Assembly (NCBI GenBank): GCA_040882505.1
Contig: JBBEBE010000013.1
Location: forward strand, 165,299-229,298
DNA length: 64,000 nucleotides
Source: JBBEBE01 sp040882505
GTDB lineage: Bacteria > Bacteroidota > Rhodothermia > Balneolales > Balneolaceae
Direction: 5' to 3'
The position numbers and the translations under genes are program-made. Below are positions 43,766 to 50,761 of this stretch, one piece after another. Each line of letters opens with the position of its first letter. Within the stretch, counting starts at the first letter, position 1. Below the pieces are notes generated by a model, which did not search any database, was not told the origin of the DNA, and worked only from the letters and a program-made list of their open reading frames with translations.

Positions 43766-44773
43766 TTACTCAATGGACAAGAGCTCAACTTCATACGTCA
43801 CAGATTCATATGGCTTTGTCACCGGCTGAATATCTTCGGACTCGACCCAATCTTCCCGAAGGGATTGAGGAAGAACCTGAACACTGGGCCCAAATGCCAA
43901 CCGGGAAGGCATGACCCAGAGCGCTTTCTCTCCAACATTCATCTGAAATACACCGTCACGAAGCCCCCGCACCATTTCGCCTTCGCTGACATGAAGCTCG
44001 GCCGGTTCACCGTCGGTTGTGGTTTCGATCACCGTCCCGTCAAGATAAGAGCGCGTAAAGTGAATGCGCACCAACTCATTATAGGCCGGGGATGCACCAT
44101 TTCCTTCCTCGAGTGTCACTCCGTAGAGACTGTTGGGAAAGGACTCCGCTTCGACTTCATTCTCCTGTTCATAGGTCTCGACCCAGTCCTGAATCTCTGC
44201 AGACTCCTCTTCATAGACCTCTTCTTCCGTAAGGACCTCTGCAACCGTTACGTCCAGTACGAAATTGGTTCGTGCATCAAACAAACCTTCATGCGCATAG
44301 TTCCCGTACGCCTGGTAATTCGGGATGTAATACCGGACCCGATCCCCTTGTCGGCGATGTCCGATTTCGTAATTGAGACCTGCCGGAAGAACTCCGTTGT
44401 ATCCCTGTGAATAGTTGTACACAAACCGCAGCGGATCTTCTGCCCCGTCATGTGCTTCAATTTCCACATCCCGTCCCATGTCGGTCATTCGGTAGTGAAT
44501 ACCCACCACATTGCCGGGGAGTACTTCCCGGCCGTCCGGATTCTCCTCCAATACTTCCAGATACACACCGGTTGTATACTTGGTTGCCGTACGGTCGTTC
44601 TCTTGCAGATAGGATTGAATGGCTTCATCTGCTTCCCTGATTTGTCGATCCTGGTCACTTTCACTTGAATCGAGACATCCGGTCAGAATGCTCCCGAAAA
44701 CAAGCAGACCTGCACACAACACGTTTTTCATTCCTTCTTCTTTCTTGATGGTCTTGTTCAGTTTATAGTCCAT
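43766..44773 (-). CDS. Tandem FKBP-type peptidyl-prolyl isomerase, lipoprotein
   Basis: A 335-residue periplasmic protein. GSILTGC (Cys33) is a lipobox. Two FKBP-like domains follow: about 75-185, with PGNVVGIHYRMTDMGRD, NGVLPAGLNYEIGHRRQGDRVRYYIP and NFVLDVTVAEVL; and about 205-335, with LVRIHFTRSYLDGTVIE and MVRGLRDGVFQMNVGEKALWVMP. The GGAG at spacing 6 supports ATG 44773, which leaves a long charged n-region; ATG 44731 would give a normal signal peptide. It would assist folding of exported proteins. It lies just downstream of the barrel-bearing anti-sigma gene, 26 bp away. Confidence 0.85.
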   Translation of the reverse strand: MDYKLNKTIKKEEGMKNVLCAGLLVFGSILTGCLDSSESDQDRQIREADEAIQSYLQENDRTATKYTTGVYLEVLEENPDGREVLPGNVVGIHYRMTDMGRDVEIEAHDGAEDPLRFVYNYSQGYNGVLPAGLNYEIGHRRQGDRVRYYIPNYQAYGNYAHEGLFDARTNFVLDVTVAEVLTEEEVYEEESAEIQDWVETYEQENEVEAESFPNSLYGVTLEEGNGASPAYNELVRIHFTRSYLDGTVIETTTDGEPAELHVSEGEMVRGLRDGVFQMNVGEKALWVMPSRLAFGPSVQVLPQSLREDWVESEDIQPVTKPYESVTYEVELLSIE

Positions 44774-44799
44774 TGGTTTCTCCAGGTTCCCCGGAACGA

Positions 44800-46179
44800 T
44801 TAAAAATAGAGTTTCAGTTGGACACCCCCGCTACTATACGTCAAATCCCGAGTTGCCACACCACCGGAAGGAATCTTGACAAACGGTTCCACCGACACCA
44901 AGTGACGATTTGAGACAATCCACGAAAATTCAGCGCCCATATTGTAGAACGCACCCCAGTAAACGCCACTCATCGGCGCCTCGCTTTCACTCACCCGCTC
45001 GGTTCGTTCACGCTCTCCGGACTCAAACCGGATCCCCTGCTCTGTCGAGCTGGCTGTGACATAGGATTGACGATAATCTACCAAATAACGATACGTCTCT
45101 TGAAGATAGGCGACCGTCGAAAGCCCACCGGAAAAGGCCACCGTTTCACTCACCTCGTACCGAAGGTTCAGCGGCACCTCCAGACTCACCAGATCCGCTT
45201 CCATCCGACTGTTCAGAATTGTGGGAGCACCGCTGGCCATCATCCGCGTCTGGAAAAGATTTGCATCACCGGGCTCGGCATCCGTCTGAAACTGGCTTCT
45301 CGAGAGCACAAGTGCCGATCCCAGACCCCATGATTGACCAAGCTCCACCCGCGCATGAACGCCGGCCCCCATGGCCATCCGTGCCGTTCCACCGTGTAGA
45401 TTCATCATCGGAGAATAGGCAACCCCCCAGGCAAACGGCCGGTCACTTCGATCCAGACGCAGATCCGATACCCGCACTGCTTTGGAATCGTTCGTGGACG
45501 TGGTCTCCCTGTTTCCTGCACCCGCCGTCTGCGACGAACGACGCGTGGCCACGAATCGGTTGATTCCGGAGATAACGGGAGCCCCTGCTTCGGATTCACC
45601 CATGATCCGTGATGTCGCCCTTACCCCCAACATCCGCCCCGTAATCGGAGAATCGATCCAGATCGGAGGCACGTCCTCGACTGCTTCCTGCCCGGCATCC
45701 GCAAAGGTATGGGTTGAACCTTCTCGATCCGTCACCTCCGCTCCCTCTTCGGGTTGAACCGACTCGACTACCGAGGACTCGCCCCCACGACTCGGCCCGC
45801 CCTCACCGGATGCATAACCATTTGAAGAGGCTCCTGCGACAACGTCCGGCTCGGTTGCAACAATCCCCTCCTCGGGGGGATCATCTGTGGCCGAGGGCGC
45901 CGGCATGGACGATCGTGATTCCAACTCTCTGAGCATCGGCGGCTCTTCTGAACGTAAAGCCATCTCGTCTCCCGTCTGTGTCCCGGGAGTCGCAAACCAG
46001 AAAAGACCGATGCCTACCAGCAGGACCGCCGCTACCGACGCCACCCGCCTCCGGATCCGTGCACGAATCCTCGAAGCCCGATGCGTTTCGAACTGCTCCC
46101 AGGCACCCAGCTGGTAGGGCTCCTGGTGGTGGTGAAGCTTTTCGCGGAATGTGTCCAGCCAGGGTTCTCGCTCAGCCAT
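44800..46179 (-). CDS. Dual-membrane-spanning anti-sigma factor-like protein with a C-terminal barrel
   Basis: A 459-residue protein with four parts. Residues 1-35 are a soluble segment, WLDTFREKLHHHQEPYQLGAWEQF, like the cytosolic sigma-binding part of Bacteroidota anti-sigma proteins. About 45-62 is a membrane helix (VASVAAVLLVGIGLFWF) after a basic stretch, giving an N-in orientation. About 65-230 is an acidic, Pro/Ser/Gly-rich linker. About 235-459 shows amphipathic strands such as AWGVAYSPMMNL and LVSLEVPLNLRYEV, and ends QLKLYF with the terminal Phe of outer-membrane barrels. It overlaps the ECF sigma gene by 8 bp. This matches the Dma layout described in Bacteroides thetaiotaomicron; function here is inferred. 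Confidence 0.7.
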   Translation of the reverse strand: MAEREPWLDTFREKLHHHQEPYQLGAWEQFETHRASRIRARIRRRVASVAAVLLVGIGLFWFATPGTQTGDEMALRSEEPPMLRELESRSSMPAPSATDDPPEEGIVATEPDVVAGASSNGYASGEGGPSRGGESSVVESVQPEEGAEVTDREGSTHTFADAGQEAVEDVPPIWIDSPITGRMLGVRATSRIMGESEAGAPVISGINRFVATRRSSQTAGAGNRETTSTNDSKAVRVSDLRLDRSDRPFAWGVAYSPMMNLHGGTARMAMGAGVHARVELGQSWGLGSALVLSRSQFQTDAEPGDANLFQTRMMASGAPTILNSRMEADLVSLEVPLNLRYEVSETVAFSGGLSTVAYLQETYRYLVDYRQSYVTASSTEQGIRFESGERERTERVSESEAPMSGVYWGAFYNMGAEFSWIVSNRHLVSVEPFVKIPSGGVATRDLTYSSGGVQLKLYF

Positions 46180-46780
46180 TCTTCGCCTCCCGATCCTGGT
46201 TCCTGTAGAGCTCCTTCAGGCGTTCGCGTGCACGAACCAAATAGGTCCTGGAAGAGCTCTCGGCAATCCCGAGCTTGCGGGCAATCTCCCGATGGCTGTA
46301 CCCCTCGATCTCGTACATGTTGAATACAAATCGTTGGGACTCCGTAAGCCCGTGAAGCAGGGAAAGAATTTCCCGTGCATGAAGCGTCGAGTCGATGGCA
46401 GGGCGAGGTGTTTCCGGTTCGGCCACTTGATCCAGGGATGTTGCCTGAAACCGTTTCATTCGTCGTCCTTGATCGATCGCCGTATGGATCACAATCCGCC
46501 GCAACCACGGTTTGAATGGATCACTCGTTACAAACGTATCGGCTTTGTCGAACACCTTCATGAAACTGTCGTTGACCACTTCTATCGCATCCTCCCGCTC
46601 TTTTGAATACGCAAGAGCAACCGCCATCGCATACCCGTAGAATCGTTTGTAGAGTCGCTCCTGACACTGTCGATCACCGGACCGACACCCCTCCATGAGC
46701 ACCCGTACCTCTTCCGCCTCATTGGCGGAATGTAGCGGAGACTCACCCACAATAGTTCGGGATTCGGGTACCGACGTCAC
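46172..46780 (-). CDS. ECF RNA polymerase sigma factor
   Basis: A sigma-70 family ECF factor with region 2 (RLYKRFYGYAMAVALAYSKE, then VVNDSFMKVFDKADTF, FKPWLRRIVIHTAID) and region 4 (LTESQRFVFNMYEIEGYSHREIARKLGIAESSSRTYLVRARERLK). The start is uncertain: GTG 46780 gives the full frame, while GTG 46702, which has AGAGG 5 bases upstream, would fit ECF proteins with a short N-terminus. Its 3' end overlaps the barrel-bearing anti-sigma gene, so the two are translationally coupled and it is the likely target of that protein. Confidence 0.92.
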   Translation of the reverse strand: MTSVPESRTIVGESPLHSANEAEEVRVLMEGCRSGDRQCQERLYKRFYGYAMAVALAYSKEREDAIEVVNDSFMKVFDKADTFVTSDPFKPWLRRIVIHTAIDQGRRMKRFQATSLDQVAEPETPRPAIDSTLHAREILSLLHGLTESQRFVFNMYEIEGYSHREIARKLGIAESSSRTYLVRARERLKELYRNQDREAKNG

Positions 46781-47000
46781 AAGCAGTCGCCCACGGTTGT
46801 TGATTCGTTGTCTCGTTCATCTCCCCTACGGACACAATTTGAATTTCGCTACAGAGTCTGTTCTGATTTACATGGCCTTGTCGTGGCTTTCTCTCTCACA
46901 TTTTGTATCATATTTGAATCATAAACGTAGTGGACCCGGATCTGACCGGTTGGAGCATCCACAATCGATTGCCCCGCATAACGACAAAGTAGCAAACTTC

Positions 47001-47810
47001 ATGATCTCCTCCATTTCATCCATTTCCCGAATTCTTGTCCTCTGGTGCGCAGCCGGCCTTCTCACGGTTTCAGTGGCTCATCCAGGTACCGGATCTGAAT
47101 TCGATCCGGACCGCCTGCAACAGCTGCAGAGTCACTTCGAACGCTCCGGAACAGATATCGGTCCCTATCTGGCGGATGATCGGTTCGAGCTCTACGAAGG
47201 AATTACGCAGCGATTTACCCGATCGGCCGAGCGAAAATCCCTCGATCTCGAGGAGTACAAACAGATCCTCGGATTTGAAGCCAAAAAGCAGCGCATTGTC
47301 ACCTTTATCCAGGAGCATCAGTCCGTGCTTGAAGATGCAGAGAAACAATACGACATCCCCAAGTTCGTCATTGCCGCCATTCTGGGTGTAGAATCCGACT
47401 TTGGTCAGAACGTCGGTTCTTACAATCCGTTCAATGCCTACGTCTCCATGTATGCCGAGAACTACCGGGCCGATTTTGCCTTGGCGCAGTTGGAAGAGCT
47501 CATCAAATTTACCAACCGGCACGAAATTGATCCGATGGAGCTCAAATCCAGCTATGCCGGTGCCATGTCGTACGCACAGTTTATCCCCTACTCGTTGAAC
47601 CAGTGGTTTGTCGGTGCCGACATCTGGGACATGCACAACAACATCTACTCCATTGGCAACTACCTGGCGCACTTCAAGCGTATTACCGGGACGATCGACG
47701 GAGCGGTCCTTCGCTACAATCCAAGCCGGCTCTACACCGATGCCGTCATCGCACTGGCCACGGAAGCGGAAGCACTCTACAATGAGCAGGTTGGAACGGC
47801 CACCAGGTAA
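47001..47810 (+). CDS. Lytic murein transglycosylase, MltB-like (SLT domain 2)
   Basis: About 269 residues with an N-terminal signal-like hydrophobic segment (ILVLWCAAGLLTVSVAHP). The catalytic Glu is in AAILGVESDFGQNVG, and SYAGAMSYAQFIPYSLNQW is the family motif after it, as in MltB (GH103). It cuts the glycan strand of peptidoglycan in the periplasm. The frame is open from 46695 across the divergent sigma gene; ATG 47001 is the sensible start. It lies between two ECF sigma operons, which suggests a place in envelope stress or wall remodelling. Confidence 0.87.
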   Translation: MISSISSISRILVLWCAAGLLTVSVAHPGTGSEFDPDRLQQLQSHFERSGTDIGPYLADDRFELYEGITQRFTRSAERKSLDLEEYKQILGFEAKKQRIVTFIQEHQSVLEDAEKQYDIPKFVIAAILGVESDFGQNVGSYNPFNAYVSMYAENYRADFALAQLEELIKFTNRHEIDPMELKSSYAGAMSYAQFIPYSLNQWFVGADIWDMHNNIYSIGNYLAHFKRITGTIDGAVLRYNPSRLYTDAVIALATEAEALYNEQVGTATR

Positions 47811-47845
47811 CCTCCGTCTCCATCACAAGGGGTGGGTTCCGCGAT

Positions 47846-47870
47846 GTTGTTGCAAATAATCTGCAACGAC
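47846..47870 (+). terminator. Weak hairpin after the MltB-like gene
   Basis: GTTGTTGCA (47846-47854) pairs with TGCAACGAC (47862-47870) over 9 bp with one G-T pair and a 7-base loop; a T-rich tract follows a few bases later. It lies between convergent genes and may end the MltB-like transcript. Confidence 0.45.
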
Positions 47871-47880
47871 GTAGATTGTT

Positions 47881-48333
47881 TCAGTTTTCTTGATACAGAG
47901 ACCCGGGTTGAACCCGGTGGCGTACCGTCGCCATCGTTTGATCCAACAGCCGGAAGACCCACAAAAGGATGGCAATCGGTACCCAATAGAGCACGCCTTC
48001 GCTCCATTGTGTATTCGTTATCTTCACGGCCCATCCGGACTGATCGAACACCAATTGAATGGCGTTCAACAGGACTTCCAACCCCCCAATACTCAACAGT
48101 AGAACAAGAACGATCGCTGCAGCCGCGGCCAACCCCACCCGACGGACCACGGGAATTTGAACGAGTTCCCGAGCGGAGACGTTTCCTTGTCGAACCGGTG
48201 ACGGAAGCTCGGACACCATCGCCATGACTCGATCCTCGAAACCGGGATCGTCCATGGTTTCCGCTCCCTCCCGAATCCACTCCTTCAACGGGTCTTCCTC
48301 TTTCTGCCTACGAAATGGATCGTCCTTTTTCAC
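47881..48333 (-). CDS. Predicted membrane anti-sigma factor
   Basis: Initiation is best placed at GTG 48331-48333: AGGAGGAG lies 5 bases upstream, and the GTG overlaps the TGA of the sigma gene (GTGA). This gives 150 residues. The N-terminal ~70 are soluble and charged (KKDDPFRRQKEEDPLKEWIREGAETMDDPGFEDRV is spread over this part). Two membrane helices follow (about 70-95 and 115-132), then a short basic tail. The position right after an ECF sigma factor and the topology fit an anti-sigma factor. No zinc-finger (HxxxCxxC) motif is seen. Confidence 0.72.
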   Translation of the reverse strand: MKKDDPFRRQKEEDPLKEWIREGAETMDDPGFEDRVMAMVSELPSPVRQGNVSARELVQIPVVRRVGLAAAAAIVLVLLLSIGGLEVLLNAIQLVFDQSGWAVKITNTQWSEGVLYWVPIAILLWVFRLLDQTMATVRHRVQPGSLYQEN

Positions 48334-48941
48334 AACAGCTCCTCCTCTTTGAGTCCGAACTCCTCGGTCAACAACGCCTTCATGTGATGCCTCGCTCTGC
48401 GAAGAAGCACTTTGACGTGACTTTCGCTCCACCCGGTCGTCTCGGCCACTTGCCGAACCGGCAACTCCTCCAGATAGAAGAGGCGAAGTGCAACACTCTC
48501 TTTCTCGGGTAATTTCAGAAATGCCCGGCGAATGTAAAAGCGCCGGTGCTCGAGTTCATCATGAATGTCCCGATCCGGAAGAGCATTCATGACGTCCGAT
48601 CCACCTGCAACGGGTTCATCCGCTTCGCTCGAATCCAATAAAACACCCGACCGCTTCTCGTCCCGAAGAATCTGATACGCCTCATTCAACACAATCCGGA
48701 AGAACCAGGTACGAAAGGATGCTTCCATCCGAAAGCTGCCGAGCCGCGTATAGGCTCGGATCATCGCTCGCTGGACCCCCTCTTTGGCCCGGTCCGGATC
48801 TTTGAGGATCGACACCGAAAGAGCATAGGCTCGGTCCCGGAACCGGGAGACCACCTCCCGGTACGCCTCGGAGTCACCGCTCAGCACGCGTCCGATCGCC
48901 TCCTGAACGGCCTGCTCTTCTGTCGTTGTAGATTTTCTCAT
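48330..48941 (-). CDS. ECF RNA polymerase sigma factor
   Basis: Second ECF factor of the block. Region 2 has YREVVSRFRDRAYALSVSIL, then RTWFFRIVLNEAYQILRDEKR. Region 4 has LPEKESVALRLFYLEELPVRQVAETTGWSESHVKVLLRRARHHMK. A GTG at 48959 is in frame, but ATG 48941 with a nearby GGAG is preferred. It is coupled to the membrane anti-sigma gene downstream and follows the DUF6249 gene by 37 bp. Such DUF6249-sigma-anti-sigma groups occur repeatedly in Bacteroidota. Confidence 0.93.
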   Translation of the reverse strand: MRKSTTTEEQAVQEAIGRVLSGDSEAYREVVSRFRDRAYALSVSILKDPDRAKEGVQRAMIRAYTRLGSFRMEASFRTWFFRIVLNEAYQILRDEKRSGVLLDSSEADEPVAGGSDVMNALPDRDIHDELEHRRFYIRRAFLKLPEKESVALRLFYLEELPVRQVAETTGWSESHVKVLLRRARHHMKALLTEEFGLKEEELL

Positions 48942-48977
48942 GATCTCCGGGCAAACCACCGATCGATTGTAAGGGCC

Positions 48978-49370
48978 TTATTGATCCGTCTCGTCCGACT
49001 CGAATTCGGGTAGAATCGGCTCGACCACCCGCTCACTCTCGGGATAGACCTTGCGATCTACCCACCATGCGAGAACCATTCCGAGGCCACCAAAGAGAAT
49101 CCCGAGCAGCACCGGATTGTTAAATGCCGCAATCCACTGACCCAAGATTTCGGCGATCAGAACACCCAGAGCCACTGCACAGATCGTAATTCCGTATCTC
49201 AGCCACTGAGACCCGCCCGCATTGGGTGTTCGCAACTTACTCAGATCATACCCTTTTTCGATCAGCTTTAGTCGCTCTTTCTCACGAGCCTGTATAAAGA
49301 AATACAACGTGGCAAACAGTGCGGCAAACATGGCTACCGGTACAACCGTGGCAACAACAAATGGTCCCAT
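48978..49370 (-). CDS. DUF6249-like membrane protein
   Basis: ATG 49370 gives a 130-residue protein. One N-terminal membrane helix (VVATVVPVAMFAALFATLYFF) is followed by a basic cytosolic stretch REKERLKLIEKGYDLSKL, typical of this family, then two further helices (about 60-80 and 88-108) and an acidic tail. An upstream in-frame start at 49433 would add 21 residues. It is the first gene of the sigma/anti-sigma operon. Its role is unknown. Confidence 0.72.
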   Translation of the reverse strand: MGPFVVATVVPVAMFAALFATLYFFIQAREKERLKLIEKGYDLSKLRTPNAGGSQWLRYGITICAVALGVLIAEILGQWIAAFNNPVLLGILFGGLGMVLAWWVDRKVYPESERVVEPILPEFESDETDQ

Positions 49371-49608
49371 TATTTTGACTCCGTTTAATTCTACAATTCG
49401 TTCTGTTCGATACCAGAGCAGAACCCTCGACACACATTGTGTACGACTACCCTTTGGATGCCTCCCGATGGTAAAAGGTTACAACCGGCCGAAAGAAATT
49501 CATATTTTTTATTGAGCCGGGCTGGCGGTCGGCAAAGCGGCCGCGCATCATCCGCTCTATTGGACTACACGCTTCTGCACGAACCTTCATACAATCCTGC
49601 ACCCAATC

Positions 49609-50181
49609 ATGTCACACCGAGCCTACTTTCTGGACCGGGACGGCACCCTCAACATCGACACGGACTTTGTCTACAAAATCGAGGAGTGGATCTGGTGCGA
49701 CGGGGCACTGGAATCCATCCAGTGGCTCAACAAGCAGGAGATCAAGGTGATCGTGGTCACCAATCAGAGCGGGATCGCCCGGGGCCAGTACACGGAAGAG
49801 GATGTTCGGCGGCTCCACCGATGGGTCGACAAGCAGCTTGAACAGGAGGAGGCCTGGGTCGATGGTTGGTACATGGCACCCCACCATCCGGAGTACGATA
49901 CGGAGAAGCGTTGGGCACCCGAGGACCGGAAACCCGATACCGGCATGTTCGAAAAAGCGATCAAGGCCCACAACATCGATCCGGAGCGATCCTGGATGGC
50001 CGGCGACAAAATGACCGACCTTCAACCCGCCCTGAAACTGGGCATCACTCCCTTCTTTTTACGATCCCGTCACCTGCCGAATCAGGACCCGGAATGGTTC
50101 GAAAAACACCGGATCCCCACTTTCGACCGGCTGATCGATACCTTGCCCCGTCTCGAGATGGGCAAGCCACCCTCTCTGTAA
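49609..50181 (+). CDS. gmhB: HAD phosphatase, GmhB-like (heptose-1,7-bisphosphate 7-phosphatase)
   Basis: A 190-residue HAD-IIIA phosphatase. The nucleophile motif YFLDRDGTLNID, motif II VVTNQSGIARGQY, and AGDKMTDLQPALKLGI (motif IV) match GmhB and the histidinol-phosphatase relatives. In GmhB four residues bind zinc (CxH...CxC). Here the corresponding stretch MAPHHPEY...WAPEDRKPDTGM keeps His but replaces the Cys with Ala, Ala and Glu. Zinc should be lost. The heptose role is therefore probable by overall sequence, but another small phosphate substrate is possible. It starts the plus-strand run leading to the transporters. Confidence 0.8.
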   Translation: MSHRAYFLDRDGTLNIDTDFVYKIEEWIWCDGALESIQWLNKQEIKVIVVTNQSGIARGQYTEEDVRRLHRWVDKQLEQEEAWVDGWYMAPHHPEYDTEKRWAPEDRKPDTGMFEKAIKAHNIDPERSWMAGDKMTDLQPALKLGITPFFLRSRHLPNQDPEWFEKHRIPTFDRLIDTLPRLEMGKPPSL

Positions 50182-50231
50182 CGATCGAGCGGAGTCGCTC
50201 ACAGAGACAGGAATGCATCCTGAACCGACCG

Positions 50232-50363
50232 CTATTTGAGCGGTTCAGCCAGAAGATCTGCCCATTCAAGCTCTTCCTCGTCGGCAACCGTTTCATCGGT
50301 TTCGAGGCATTCGGAAAGCAGATCCTCGTCGACCCACATCACATCTCTTTTTGTTGAATTCAT
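50232..50363 (-). CDS. Possible small acidic protein, 43 residues
   Basis: An ATG at 50363 opens a frame encoding a strongly acidic peptide (MNSTKRDVMWVDEDLLSEC then a Glu/Asp-rich run ending LLAEPLK). A second ATG at 50339 is also possible. The 3' end lies in a hairpin CTGAACCG...CGGTTCAG (50220-50248). No Shine-Dalgarno is clear and no family is known, so it may be chance. Confidence 0.3.
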   Translation of the reverse strand: MNSTKRDVMWVDEDLLSECLETDETVADEEELEWADLLAEPLK

Positions 50364-50480
50364 ACGACTGCAATCTCGCCATTCCGTGTTACCAAAACAT
50401 GACCATGGGATCACCAAATTTTTATCTATTTTGGCGACGGACGTATACTGAACCTGCAATATCCACCGGTTTTGAACCCC

Positions 50481-50726
50481 ATGACGGACACCACCAGCCG
50501 CCCCATACGACGCTCCCGAATCTACTTCACGCTGGCCATCGGATGTATCGCTGCGATGCTCGTCTGGCCCGGGTTCTCTCTCTTTGCCGGTGCCCGCCCG
50601 TTCATTTTCGGCTTTCCGCTCTCGTTTGCCTGGGTGATCGGCGGCATTCTGACCACCTTCCTGAGTCTCTTCCTTCTCTATCGAAGCGACTATCCTCGTG
50701 GCTCTGACGGGCCGAACCGCCCCTGA
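50481..50726 (+). CDS. Small DUF3311/YhdT-like membrane protein
   Basis: About 81 residues with two membrane helices (about 12-32 and 42-62) and the segment MLVWPGFSLFAGARPFIFGFPLSF, resembling DUF3311 proteins. These small proteins are usually encoded immediately before a sodium/solute symporter, as here (35 bp). ATG 50481 is chosen over TTG 50472. It is probably an accessory subunit of the transporter. Confidence 0.75.
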   Translation: MTDTTSRPIRRSRIYFTLAIGCIAAMLVWPGFSLFAGARPFIFGFPLSFAWVIGGILTTFLSLFLLYRSDYPRGSDGPNRP

Positions 50727-50761
50727 TTCCGAACCATACGATTCACTGAACAGACACACTC

